Origin: Ceratopteris richardii
Lineage: Eukaryota > Streptophyta > Polypodiopsida > Polypodiales > Pteridaceae
NCBI GenBank assembly: GCA_020310875.1
Contig: CM035417.1
Location: 105,038,647 to 105,102,646 of the forward strand
DNA: 64,000 bases
Direction: 5' to 3'
Below, one piece after another: positions 10,454 to 22,990 of this stretch. Position numbers and translations under genes: made by a program. The notes below the pieces were generated by a model. The model was not told the origin of the DNA, ran no database searches, and was given only the letters and a program-made list of their open reading frames with translations. The stretch's first letter is position 1. Each line of letters begins with the position of its first letter.

Positions 10454-12169
10454 ATGTTGAAGGCTGGTGTGCAAGAAGCTTCAATGGAAGCTTAGGTGAG
10501 AAGAGAAGAAAGTGCAGGTCGGCATCTCTTGACAGCTGTTCAGTATTTCGGTCATAACTCGAACTAGGAAGCTCGGATTGACGCGTTTTAAAGTTCTGTG
10601 TGTAGCTCACACAGAGAGCTACAACTTCACAGAAGGGCGCAGAACCTGGTTCGGACTTCTGAAGTGCCGAAAATTCGAAAAAACGCAGAGAATTGTAGAA
10701 GACGAATCTACATTGAGTAGGACAGTAGGTCGGTTTTTTTTTCATAACTTCAGTTCTACAGATCGGAATGCGATGATTCAACTTGCTGCTCGTATCTTGA
10801 AAAGATAGCTACAACTTTGTAGAAGAACTCAGATTCAGATTCTCAGTGCAAAGTCACCGAAACTGCAAAATACAGAGTAGCAGTGTTGTAGGTGATAGTG
10901 AAATTGACAGCAGGTGCTTGTTTTATGCATATCTTGAGCTACGCACCTCCGATTGAGGTGTTCTTTATCTCGTTACGTAGCCAAGAGTTAGATCTTGAAG
11001 TTTGCTGAAGACCAAAAGTTTAGATTGAGAGGTTATCACCACTGAAACAGCAAAACACAGAGCAGCAGATTTTTATCAAACGAACCCTAATTGCACTTGG
11101 AGGTTGAATTTGCTTTGGAACTTCTTCGAGAGAGAATTTATGGTGTGCAAGCTCTTATTTTCAGAGCTTAAAGACATTGTACATGTATGATCATTGTGTT
11201 AGCTCCTCCATATGAGAGTAGAGCATGATCTTGTCATGTATTTTGACATGTAAGATGACATTGTGGTATACTCTTTTTGAGGTTTATGTCATCATGAGTT
11301 CGATCATGGATGTATAGTGGCATTGTGGTCTATATCTTGCTTATGCCACTTGGTTATGGATTTACTTGCGGATTGCACATACTTTTATGAGAGTTGATTG
11401 TGGATATTGGTTGGTACTTGTATCTTTGTTTTCTTTGCAGGTACGTGATCTAGATTGGAGCCTCAGTTACACGTTTGTTTGTCATCATTATTAGCATTTG
11501 GTCATTGATTGATATATATTTGCCAGTGTGATTCTTGGCATATGTGGATGGTGATTCCCACATGGTTATTTTGGTTTTAGAGTCCATTTTACAGAGGAGA
11601 TGCTGCCGAATTTCACCGGCTTTTATGCTAGAAAGGAGCTCTTGTGGATCTTGAAGCTTTTGCAATAGCTTTGGATCATTGACTATCTCCATTCACTTGG
11701 ACTTGGTCACAGGTTGTTTGTGACAGGTTGGACCATCTTGCAGGATTTATTCTTGAGTGGGAGTTGTATTGCCATTGTATTGGCGTGTATTACCATTAGT
11801 TTATGGGCATATGTATTCGCCATTATCCTTGATTACATCAGTGACAGGTGGTGACAGATTACTCATTGTTCTTTTGATATTGGTTATATTGTTTGATTGC
11901 TCAGTTTACAGGGGATACTCTGCCAAAATTTTCCCAGGATTCTTTCACATCTACTTGGTCACTTTTGGAGACTTGGTGAGCAGGCTTATGCTCATGGTTT
12001 TATGTGCATGCTAGATGCATGGTTATGTGATAGGTGGTTCACATGGTTCCTTCTCCATCGAGACATTTGTGATTTGAGTTATGCATATGGATATGCAGGT
12101 GTGATCCTATTCAGGATAGAGTATTGTTTCTAGTCTCTTGTTACATTGCTAGTCTATTGGATTGCCAGC
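10454..12169 (+). other. Long untranslated leader of the non-autonomous element
   Basis: About 1.7 kb between primer site and first gag codon with no coding homology that I can see. It is rich in short related phrases such as cataactt..agttctacagatcgg and gagctac, suggesting old internal duplications. A leader of this length is unusual for so short an element. Confidence 0.6.
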
Positions 12170-13918
12170 ATGGTATCTTCTCGATTTGATGGCACTGACT
12201 TTCCGAGATGGAAAGCTCAGATGTGGCATACATTGGTTCGTGCAGGGTTACATATGTATGTGCATAGAGATGCATAGAGGCCTCGTGACATGCCCGACCA
12301 TGTATGGATGGATATGGATGCATTGGGCAGCTCCACTATCCGATTACAGCTTGTGGATTCTATATATGAGTCTGTTATGTATGAGGAGACGAGTAGTGCA
12401 TTATGGCAGAGACTACATGATATGTATGTGAGTCCATTGACTCATATGAGACATAGATCACATCGACGACTTCGATGTTGGCATTGTGGTCATGAGGGCC
12501 ATATTCGACGATGTTGCTTCAGGCGGATGCAACGACGATGTCAGAGATATGCACGTGATGCAGATCAGGTAGTGGTTTCAGGAGATTCTATGGCAGTTGA
12601 TTATGCTAGTGATGGAGATATCACTTTCTCCTATGGTTCATCTTTGGATTCCTCTTATTCATTGGATGGCACACATCTGGCTTGGTTGCTTGATGCATTA
12701 GCCAGTTTTCATGTTACTCCATATCGTGAGTGGTTTTATCGATTCTCAGGTGAGAGTCGTGGATGTGTGGAGTTGCCTGATGGTACGACATATGATATTG
12801 AGGGTGCAGGAGATGTATGCATTATGCTACCTAGTGGAGCATCACTTATGCTTAGACATGTACGTTATGTGCCTTCATTCCCTATGAGCTTGATTTCAGT
12901 TAGCCAGTTACAGGAGAGCAGATGTTATGCATTCCTTGGTGAGCATCATTTTCAGTTGCGGTTGGGACAGCTTATGCTTGTCAGAGGTGCTAGGATTGGG
13001 CACAGGTATCCACTGCAGGTACTTCATGTGAGAGACAGTCTCGTCTCAGTGGGAGTTCAGCCTTATGTGCGATGTGAGACTCGTCATGTCTCATTCTGTC
13101 TACCTATAGATAGGTCTATGGACATTCTTGATGCACATGTATGGCATGATTTTGATGCTCAGATGGATGCACATGTAGAGCATGTTTTGGATGCTCATGA
13201 TGCTTCTATGGAGCATGGTTTTGTTGATCATGTGGATGCTCATTTGGAGCATATTTTGGATGATCAGTTGGATGCTTTAGAGCATGATGTGGATGCTCAT
13301 GTAGAGCATTGTGATGATACTCAGTTAGAGTGTGATCATCAGTTTGACCTTGGTGTTGATGTTGTGCAGTTAGCTCATGTAGAGCATGATCATACACTTG
13401 GTGTGGTAGAGCAGGATTGCTCTCATGGTACATAGTGTATGGTAGAGCATATTAGCTTTCAGGATGCATAGCTAGATACATCCTTGGTTGCGAGCATGGC
13501 TGATTTAGATGCTGAGGAGTCAGTAGTTATGCAGTCATTCTTGGATTTGCTCATGCCAGCTGTTGACACAGATATCTCAGGACATGTTGGTCTTGATGAT
13601 GGTGCTTTGGATGCCTTGGATAGAGGCATGGCTGACATACTTAGGTTAGCCAGGATAGCACATGCTTCGTCAGCATTCCGGAGTCTGATGTACGAGTTAT
13701 TATGCTCGAGACCAGATATTGCAGTTGCTATTGGAGCATTTGCACTTGGAGTTGTCAGTCGTTCGATGATTGACATAGGCATAGAGCGAGTGGGAGCTTT
13801 GCAAGAACTTCATGAGTTCTTGTATCAGTCAGATGTGAGCTCGACTCTTATCGATATGAGTCTAGAGCAGTTTGAGGTGCATGGATACACCTTGTTCGAG
13901 GCAGTTGGTGTAGGCTGA
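12170..13918 (+). pseudogene. Gag/protease-like reading frame of the non-autonomous element
   Basis: One frame runs from ATG 12170 to the stop at 13916 with three in-frame TAG codons (12275, 13433 and about 13469). The N-terminus, SRFDGTDFPRWKAQMWHTL, is copia-gag-like. The large helical gag core is missing, and the text passes within about 70 residues to a zinc knuckle, CWHCGHEGHIRRCC (CX2CX4HX4C). Next comes a copia protease-like fold (WLLDALASFHVTP ... VRYVPSFPMSLISVSQL) in which the catalytic D-S/T-G is DAL. Residues from about 13130 to 13420 repeat HVEH / DAH units. The last 140 residues match nothing I know. No polymerase or integrase follows. Confidence 0.8.
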
Positions 13919-14011
13919 TCTAGTATGGGTAGAGATCCGGACTCTTCCTGTACATTATTGTATAGTCCTACATCATTCTTTGTATATTTTACCACTTATG
14001 GTCACATTGAC

Positions 14012-14026
14012 CCTTAAGTGGGAGAT
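14012..14026 (+). promoter_or_regulatory. Polypurine tract of the non-autonomous element
   Basis: The purine-rich aagtgggagat at 14016-14026 sits immediately before the right LTR. Confidence 0.7.
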
Positions 14027-14215
14027 TGTTGGGGATGTAAGGGTCATGTGACCATACCCCCATATTCATATATATACATCATATATAGAGCATTGCCTCA
14101 AGAGAGATCATTATGTGGGTTTCGAGGCTCCCACGCATGTCCGCGTGTCATTCCTCTCTTCTCTCTCCCTCCATCTCCTCCTTCCTCCTCTTGTTCTGCA
14201 CACCAAAGCCCTTCA
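14027..14215 (+). repeat. 3' LTR of the non-autonomous element
   Basis: 189 bp, partner of 10252-10440. The ATAGC target duplication follows directly at 14216-14220. Confidence 0.97.
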
Positions 14216-14220
14216 ATAGC

Positions 14221-15768
14221 ATCAAATGCATCTCCAACATCATGAAGACTCAATCGTAAACCTGTCTCTATAGGAGTGGCAATAGGCTTACAGTCTTCAA
14301 GGCCAAAACACTGCAATAATGTGTCAATATATTTTGTTTGACACAAAGCCATTCCACCATCAACTTGCATAAATTGAATGCCCAAATAGTGATGCAAATG
14401 CCCCAAATCAGACATCTCAAATGAGGCATGCAAATCAGGCTTAAAATCAGCAATATGCTTCTCAATAGGACCAGTGAGCAGCATGTCGTCAACATAGACA
14501 ACAATGATCAGAAGCACATCATTAGCACGCTTAACATATAAGGTGCTTTCAGTTGGACTGTTCTCAAAACCATGTGCAATCAGATAGGCATGTATCTTCT
14601 CATACCAAGCACATGGTGCTTGCTTTAAACCATATAACGCCTTCTTTAACCTGCACACCTAGTTTTCATGCCCTTTCTGCACAAAGCCACGGGGCTGAAA
14701 AACATACACTTCTTCATGCAAGTCACCATTCAAAAATGCTGTTTTAATGTCCAACTGATGTACATTCCAACCATGATGGGCTGCAAGTGCACAAATGCTC
14801 CGAACAGTAGTCATACGGCATGTAGGTGCAAAGGTCTCATAAAAATCAATGCCTCTTTCCTATGCATAACCCTTTGCAACAAGCCTAGCCTTATACCTGT
14901 CAACTGTACCATCAGGTTTACGCTTCAACTTGTATACCCACTTAGTACCAATGACCTTCTTGCCAGGAGGCAAGTCACATAAAGACCATGTACCATTCTT
15001 CATTATAGCATCATATTCAGATTGCATAGCAGCCATCCAATTTTTTGAATTCTGTGCTTCATCAAAAGAAACAGGCTCATTCTCATCACAGAGACTAGAC
15101 GCAGCCATAGCATAGCAATCTAATGCAAGGGAGGCACTATGAGAGCCTGAACAAGTATGATATGACAAAGGTGCATCTAATTTGCTGTCACGCAAAGTCT
15201 GCACCAGCCATTTTGGCATAGTTTTTGCCTGCTCAATATCAGCTCTCTCATCAACAAGTGCATAATGTAAATCTGCATCAGAAATGGAATGATCTGCAAC
15301 ATCATATGAAACCTGCAAAGGCTGAGAAGTTGCCTCATTAGGACTAGCACTAAACTGTCCACCTGTAAAAAGAGGCATCAAAGTATCATACATGTCTTTG
15401 GAGCTAACATATGTCTCCTTAGTACATGAAAGCAATGGATGAATAGCATCTTCCACAAAGACAACATCACGGCTAACCAGAATGCGTTTAGTCTGTGGAT
15501 GATACAGACGATAGCATTTGCTTTCATAATTGTACCCAACAAAAATACATTTTACTGCCTTATCATCCAATTTTCTGCGATGTTGTTTAGGCACTAGTGC
15601 ATATGCCAAACAACCAAAAACACGCAGATGAGCAACAGATGGCTTGCGGTCATGCCAAGCCTCATATGGAGTGATAGACTGCAGCGCTTTAGTGGGATAC
15701 CTGTTCAGTACATATGCTGCACACATGACAGCCTCAAGCCAGAAACTATGAGGTAAAGCCTGACTCGT
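14221..15768 (-). pseudogene. Copia-1 integrase C-terminus and reverse transcriptase
   Basis: Read right to left, the segment starts inside the integrase (QALPHSFWLEAVMCAAYVLN, then TPYEAWHDRKP and HLRVFGCLAYA). It continues through the copia RT with WMAAMQSEYDAI, GTKWVYKLKRKPDG, RYKARLVAKGYA, HQLDIKTAFLNG and VVYVDDMLLTG (the YVDD catalytic pair), and ends in CKPIATPIETGLRLSL. Two in-frame TAG codons (about 14860 and 14661) interrupt it in an otherwise continuous frame. Gypsy-1 cuts its N-terminal side at 15769 and the non-autonomous element cuts its C-terminal side. Confidence 0.92.
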
Positions 15769-17910
15769 TGTGGAGGTGATCGCAATCCGGGTGGATCGGG
15801 TCCGGTCATGGCACACACAGGGTGTATGAAGCTAATGAATGTTGGAAGGTTTAAAGATGTGAAGGTGAAATTAATGTTGAGTATGGAGAAGAGAGAGATG
15901 TTGAAATAATTATGGGAATGGGAATGTAGGTGTGCAAGTTAGATTGATGACATGAATGATAAGAATGAAAGAGAACCATACACACGAATCAAATTTGGAA
16001 GGAAGAATGGTCCATTGGAGGAGCTTCTTAAACACTTCCTAATTCTAATCCATATGTATAGCCTTCTTTGGATGATATGTATGCATGATGAGAATAGATG
16101 GAATCCTTACACATAAATCAGTTTCGAAAGGAAGAATGGTCCAATATTGGAGCTTCTTATACACTTTCAGAAACTAATAAATATGTATGGATTTGTATGG
16201 ATTATATGCATGCAAGTGAATTATGATGATGGATTTTACTCACAAGCTCAAAGAAACATCCTCACTGGTTCAACGCAATACTGCGGAGCCTTCTCACACA
16301 TAGAAGAAATAGAAGACATGTAAAAATACTTAAGAGACTGAGAGAGGTGACAAGAGACAAGTGACAAGTGACATGAATTAAAAGAATTTGAATTAAGTTA
16401 CATGTAAAAGATCGTCGTGGTACGTCATGCTAAGCAGTCTACTGATCAAAGGTGGTTCCGACCCTCAAACCATGACAGTTCAACCGAATGTCACACGTAA
16501 GAAGGTGAGTTCCACTCCAGTGACCCTATGTCTGTCTAGGCTCGTAACGTCTAACTAAAGAAGTCTAAGACTCATTAAAATCAGCTCTAACTCACTCACA
16601 CGCTCCACCGAGGGTGAGTCGAGATAGAGATGCTGGTTTCAAGAGCCTATCCTAAATTGGAGTTCTAACTTAAATTTGAAACTAGGTTCTATACTCATAC
16701 TAGCTCACCTTGGATCCTCACTCGCTCAGCCGAGGGTGATCGTCTCAAGGAAACCGTAAGCTAGCATGAGCCCTATGGATGCCTAACAATGATGCTCTAG
16801 GAGTTTGGAGGGGGGTTTATATAGTTTTTTGAATGAATTTGGGCCCTTGGATCTAGAGAAATCAACTCTCAACTCTAGGATCACTACTTTCGATTACAAC
16901 CATTTGATTAATCAAATCAATGGCTTGGAATTGTTCTTTCTATCAAATCTAATGTAAAGGAGTGAAATTTAGGTGCCCTCATTCTCCACCATTGGATCTG
17001 GGGATGATCTGGACCATCGGATCAGTGCTGACATCAATTCGGATAAGATAAGCCACTATTTTTGGAGAAACTTTGCATTATTGATCTTTAACTGTCAAAA
17101 AAGTCTTCTTTGATGAAAAAATTCGTGGATCCTCCTTCCTTTATGCTTAAGTGCATCTCCACCCTTGAATATGAGCTCATCTTGACCGTACAACATGGTT
17201 CAATCATATTTTGACATGTGGTAGCCCTTCAAGCCTTCAATTTTCTTATTCTAGAAAACTGCGGTGACCTTGAAAACTGGACTTTGTACTCTTTGACCCT
17301 CCAAATAGGCTTTGATGAAGATGAAACATTGTAGGACTATGTTTCCAAAGATCTCCTTCAGGAATATGCAGAAAAAACTCCCATCTGAATCTAACTTGTA
17401 CAAGTTTGACTACATTTGGAAGCTTGCAAGGTGGCATTAAGGTGTCTAGGAAGCTCGGATAGCCTTGAAACTTTATACAAATATGTAGCCACATATGTTC
17501 TTTATACATGCCAAACCATATGGCTAACATAAATTTCTATACAAGAATTTGTAGGGTCAAACTAGAAAAAATACATTTTTACAAAATGAACATAGCATAT
17601 CAATGTGCTACTAAATCCATTTTCTGCTGAAATTTGGGCTATAGACTGCGTTTGACAATCTTTACAAGTATATGGATTTTCATCTAATTTGGTGACAATG
17701 AAATTTTTGCCCTAATTTCCCAACTTTGACCAGCTTTGACCAACTTTGACCGCTACCATGGACTTTCTTGATTTCTTTGAAACTTTGTATGTGACCTTCC
17801 TCTGACATCCTTGATGCATCCTGGACTTCTCGGGGAATTCTAGCTACCTTCACCAAATATGTTTTTTTTGTAGGCCCTCACAAGTGAGAGAGGAGAGAAT
17901 CTCGACGACA
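15769..17910 (-). repeat. Gypsy-1 3' LTR, full length
   Basis: 2,142 bp. Its ends match 25698-26095 almost perfectly. The middle 16009-17754 has no counterpart in the other LTR. No ORF within it looks coding. Confidence 0.95.
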
Positions 17911-17925
17911 TTCGCCCCCACTAAA
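17911..17925 (-). promoter_or_regulatory. Gypsy-1 polypurine tract
   Basis: The minus strand reads TTTAGTGGGGGCGAA directly before the 3' LTR start TGTCG. Confidence 0.8.
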
Positions 17926-19160
17926 CCTGCGATTCCTCCGGAAGCGCCACTCTAGCATCTGTGAAAAAAAAAATGTTCCAGGCATCAAATTCTTTTATAG
18001 GCAACATAAGAAACATGGAAGGAAAATTGATTATATGCATGAATCAGTAGGTAACGTGACATGAAGCAAGATTTGCATGAAAGAAAGAATTGAAACAGGC
18101 AACATGAATATGCATGAACAAATAGGCAACATATATGCAAGTGAACAAACAACATTGGCAACAAGAAAGAAAAAAAAGAAGCATCAATATGAAGTGGAAG
18201 TGGATGTATTGAGTCGTTTTAAGCATCAGTTCCTCTCATCTTGAAGAAAATTTTGTACCTTTTTCATAAAGCAATCTACCTTAAATATGATTATAAACAA
18301 AGATTTAGGATTTTCAAGAGACATCTTTCATCTTTAGCTTATTTTAGATCAACTCCTTTCCTACATAAATATGAATATGCTCTTTCTCTAATAACATGCA
18401 AGGAAATCTAACTAAACTCCACTAATGTATAAATCTGCTTATATAGCCCGTGATTTACTCTACTATGCCTCTTTATCCTCCTTTGGCTTGCTTTTTTTTT
18501 TTCTTTTTTTTTTCGATGATGATGATGATGATTCGGCAACTTTATGGTTACGATCACTTTTTTGGGGTGGAAGAAAGTGTAAACTTCTTGGTAACATGTA
18601 GCTTTTTTTTTTTTTTTTTTGACGAGGAAAAATTAAACCCCGATACAAGGTATAACCATTTTTGATGACGGAGAACAGTCGTTTAAACTCCGATACAAGT
18701 GCTGTGAGATGGACTAAGGATGTAGAAACATGCAGTAGCAGGAGCTAGGATTTCAACAATTATGCTTTCGATACACGATACATATGCATGTTTATGTATG
18801 AAAGTCTTGTCACCAAAATAAACCTCCAAATCTACATGCCCTATCTTTCCACAATCCTAGATTATAAACAATTTCTTGGTAGATAAGTTACTACTTAAGA
18901 TAAAATTTTACACAAGTAGAGAAATCATCATTTGCCCTTTTTGACTCAAGTGATGTGGATATGCAATGCAATGCAAAGACTGAAAAAAAACATGCATGAA
19001 ACAAGCATGAAAAAGAAAATAAATAAATAAAATAGAATGAACTTGAAAAAAAACAAAGCAACATGAACTTGAAAAATTAATGATATTTTTATATGTTTTT
19101 ATTTATTTTTTTCCTTTTTTTATTTATATTTTTATTTTTTTATAGCATGGATACTCCTGT
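17926..19160 (-). other. Gypsy-1 noncoding region between integrase and 3' LTR
   Basis: About 1.2 kb, AT-rich, with T-runs at 18490-18514 and 18602-18621 and a (GAT)n run near 18516-18531. No conserved reading frame is visible. Confidence 0.7.
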
Positions 19161-22100
19161 TTATGAATCGGCCTCATTGTTGTCATCTTCTTCAATGTCC
19201 TCATCCAAAATGTACTCGTCATTATCACGTTTCTTGAATAGCTTTATCCTTTTACCTGCAATCAAAGTTTTTAGTGCAACACCATTTAATTCACAAAGAG
19301 CATACGTACCATTGTTGTTGACTTTTGATACAATGTATGGCCCAAACCACCATTGAGTGAGCTTTTTGCGTGCATCATATTGAGAGTCAAATGTACTATC
19401 ATAAATGAGCACCCAATCTCCTACTTCAATTGGATTAGGACGCAGTCGATGAGTTTTATCAAAATAATGCTTATTCTTCATTCTAGATTCTCTTAATTTT
19501 TCAACAGCATCATCAAGTCTTACTTTACCTTGTTCTAACTGTTTAATGCGCAAACTCAAAAAGTCATCAGTAGACATGTTTTCAGACCAAGGCAAATTTG
19601 ACCATGCAAAAATATGAGATTGAATTGGAAACAATGGTTTTTGACAGTACATAAGTTCAGCAGGCATATACCCAGTAGTACGTGTGCATGTCATTCTATC
19701 TGCCCAAAGTGCAAAAGGTAAGAATCTAGGCCATTGTTTGATGTCACCGTTACATGCTTTAGATATGGCTTTCACAATAGGTGGATGCCCTCTCTCTATT
19801 TTACCATTGGCCTCTGGATTATATGCAGTAGTGAGAGACAAACGAATACCGTGACGCTCAAAGAACTCTTTAGCTTCTCTCGCATTTAACTCTCCACGAT
19901 CGGCAACTACTTTCTCTATGTACCCAAAGCGACTTATGACATCTTCAAGCAAGAATTTGCAAACATTGTAAGTGGTCTTAGATCGTAGTGCACGTCCCTC
20001 TACATGATTAGTTAAGTCTTCTCTTGCAAGTACAATGTAACGCATTTTGTCGATACCTTTAGGCATAGTTACAAGATCTACTACCCACTTGTAGTGAATA
20101 CAAGGTGGATAAGTAGGATGCAACGGATCTCTATGTTTGACTGATGAATGAAGTTGACAAGTAGAACATGTAGAAACATAGCTACTAATGTCAACATACA
20201 TCCTAGGCCAATAATAGGTACTTCTAATTTTTTCATATGTTCCAAAAAATCCTTTATGACCGGCCCATAATGTCTCATGCATTTCCTTCATTACTTGCAA
20301 TTGAAGACCTCGTTTTCCTAGGACTCGCTGTGGATTCTTAACCTTACCCTTAGCATGTCTCCAAAGATAACCATTACATAGGAAAAAGTTATAAGCTCGT
20401 TTCCTAATGTTACGGAATCTATTCGTAGTCCAGCTAGGTAATGGTTGTAGTGTACTGAGATACTTTCCTATGTCTCTCCATTCATCTTCGTACTCAGACT
20501 CATGAAATTTCTCATACTCATATATATGTGGAACATAGTCAACTAAATTCACATTCTTTATTAGATCACTTTCAAGATCATCATCAAATCTAGCTCTCGA
20601 TAACATATCAGCAACTGAGTTTGACTTACCTGAAATATGAACTAACTCAGGATTTATGAACTTAATATATGAGATCCATCTAAGCATGGCTATATCAGGA
20701 GATGGACAATTGGCTATCATTCCAATGAGAGGCAAACAATCAGTCTCAACTTTGACATTTGCACCAATGAAATATTCTTTGTCTGTTTTCAAAGCTGTTA
20801 CCATACCCCATAGTTCTCGTTTGATCTGTGGATATTTTCGTTGTGTTTCATGTAGAATTTTGGCACCAAACCTAATTGCATATCTATTCCCTTCACTATC
20901 ATCTTGACTTATGACCCAACCTATACCAATAGGACTAGTATCAACAGTCAATATAATAGGTTTGTTAGCAGAATAGTCTACACGCTTAAGGATGGGAGCT
21001 TCAAGCAATAATTTCTTCAATTTACGCATAGCTTGAGTGTGTTTGTCAGTCCAAATAAATTTTCGTTTCTTCCTCAACAAGTCATAAAGACAATCAGCAA
21101 CATGAGCAAAGTGAGGGATCCAAATAACATAAAAGATGCAAGCACCAAGAAATCTACGTACCTCACTCACGTTGTTACATGTTTCAGAAATCTTGCTAAT
21201 GGCATCAACTTTTTGTGGGTATGGCTTTCAACCATAATGGCCACATAAATGTCCAACAATAAGTACCTCGTTGATACCAAAAACAGATTTCTCTATGGAA
21301 AATGTGAGACCTACCTCTTCAAATCGTTGAAATATTCTTTCACAATCAGAGATATGGTCAAGAACAAATTTACGACATCCCGATGAATCTAAAGTAATGT
21401 CCTTTACACGTTCCTCACTCCCTTTAATTGGAATATCATCAATGAATGGCATAGTTATATGAGGGATAAAGTCATGTAAGACCATATTCATAGCACTCAT
21501 CATATGAGCCACAAAATTAGTCGCTCCTTGAGGTAAAGTACACATTCGCACTAAGCCTAAAGGAGTTTTCATTGTGGTTATGTCACGACTATCAATTGCT
21601 AATTGGAATTGGTCATATCCAGAATATAGATCACCCATTGAATAGATAGAATGTCCTGAAAATGATTCAGCAAACTCATCTACAATGGGTCCTGTTCCTA
21701 CATTCCTTATGGTGACTTTATTGACGGGTTGGAGATCTTGAATAAAACGTAGTTTCCCATTCTTTTTAGGCATAGTGAACCATCTGTTTGATTAAGGTGC
21801 AAAAGATGGCTCTAAAATTCTCATGTTTATCTTCTCCTTAAGTAGTTTCATTAGCTCAGGTAAGTGAGCCTTTGGAACAGGTATAGGACGAAGATTCCAT
21901 GGAATATGTGGAATAGTAAAGATTATCATGGGTGCAACTAGCTTAGGATCTACACAACCAATCTCATGAGGATACATAGTAAAGGCTTTTCCATGGCTAC
22001 GTATGACTCCCTCAAATTTATCTCTCTCTGCTGGCAAAAGAAAGTCATCATCTCTACCAATTTTCACCTGTTTGATTGTCTCATCCGTGAATGTATGTCC

Positions 22101-22544
22101 TATGTTTTTCTTATCCCGAAGAGTTGGATCATTTTTCACATCAATAATTTTTTCATTACTTCCTTGAGGTAATGGTTGAGCTATGGGTTTGATTTTTTTG
22201 TCTATAGTTTTGTACTTTGTTTCAACTAAGGCATCATGTGTTTGGTTAAATTTTGAGCACTCGTCAACATTGAGAGCATACTCTTGGATTAGAGCATACT
22301 CATCAAGGGAAGAAATAAGAATAATATGGGAATTAGAATTTTGTTGAAGACATAACTCTAACTCCTCAAGAGTAGAGAAACAATGAGATGTCTCAATCAC
22401 ATGCTCAATGTTCTCATCATGTTCCATGATTTTGTTGTTTTTATAATTTTTTTGGCTTTTTTGGATAAAAGACTTGGACAATTGACTCTTATGAAGAAAA
22501 TCTAATCTAGAATGTGGAAAACAAAGTGACAAACTATTGTACAT
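19161..22544 (-). pseudogene. Gypsy-1 pol: RT, RNase H and integrase
   Basis: A single minus-strand frame from about 22544 to 19161 is broken only by a TAA near 21793 and a TGA near 21229. RT motifs: MPKKNGKLRFIQDLQPVN, YSGYDQFQLAID and MPFIDDIPIKG (FIDD at the catalytic site). RNase H: ILTVDTSPIGIGWVISQDD, IKRELWGMVTAL, VETDCLPLIGM and HISGKSNSVADMLSR. Integrase: zinc module with MHETLWAGHKG ... YVSTCSTCQ, then catalytic residues in YKWVVDLVTM, KVVADRGELN and EANGKIERGH (D, D, E). A GPY-type C-terminus (WWFGPYIVSKV) follows. All catalytic residues remain, so the copy was recently intact. Confidence 0.93.
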
Positions 22545-22603
22545 GTTGGTTGGATGCGAGATGTCAAACCAATATCCACTGTTGTCCCGCTCAACAATGG
22601 ATT

Positions 22604-22990
22604 CTATCCGAAATTTTGATCATATGTAGCTCCAAGCATGAATCGAGGTGCACAATCACTACAAGCATGCTCGTGACCCTGAGTAACAATAGGTTTCTTT
22701 CTAATTGACAATCGATTCCTAGGATGATTCACTCCTACTGTCATGACTTGAAGTGATTGCATTCCATCCTTAGACTTAAATCTAGCATAGGTAGACCCAT
22801 CATCCATGGCTTTAGTTTCCATACGACTCTCACAAATAAAGGGTTGACCTAAGAGAACTTCATAGGAGCAATTATCTTGAATAAAAAAGTGAAACTCTTC
22901 TATGATTCCTCCTATGGATATGGGCACACTAGCACAAGCTCCATACAGGGTACCTACACCATTATCTGCAATCTCATACGCCATCCACAA
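22604..22990 (-). pseudogene. Gypsy-1 protease C-terminal half, shifted frame
   Basis: Continues the aspartic protease begun in the upstream frame. It contains a flap-like region and YEVLLGQPFI, the usual hydrophobic-G-x-P closing motif of retropepsins. Its frame differs from both the preceding and following frames, so at least two indels lie between about 22550 and 22990. Confidence 0.8.

Larger units (their letters stand above)
10247..14220 (+). mobile_element. Short non-autonomous copia-like LTR element, with ATAGC target duplication
   Basis: The element proper is 10252-14215 (3,964 bp). LTRs of exactly 189 bp (10252-10440, 14027-14215) start TGTTGGGG and end CTTCA. Flanks 10247-10251 and 14216-14220 are both ATAGC, a perfect 5-bp duplication of the Copia-1 RT/RNase H junction. 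A tRNA-Met primer site follows the left LTR and a purine-rich tract precedes the right one. Inside there is only one interrupted reading frame (gag-like, zinc knuckle, protease-like, repeat domain, unknown tail). Integrase, RT and RNase H are absent, so it must have moved with another element's enzymes. Confidence 0.95.

Noticed and set aside
14553..15115. Plus-strand ORFs opposite Copia-1 RT
   Set aside because: The minus-strand frame carries all RT motifs; the plus-strand ORFs have none.
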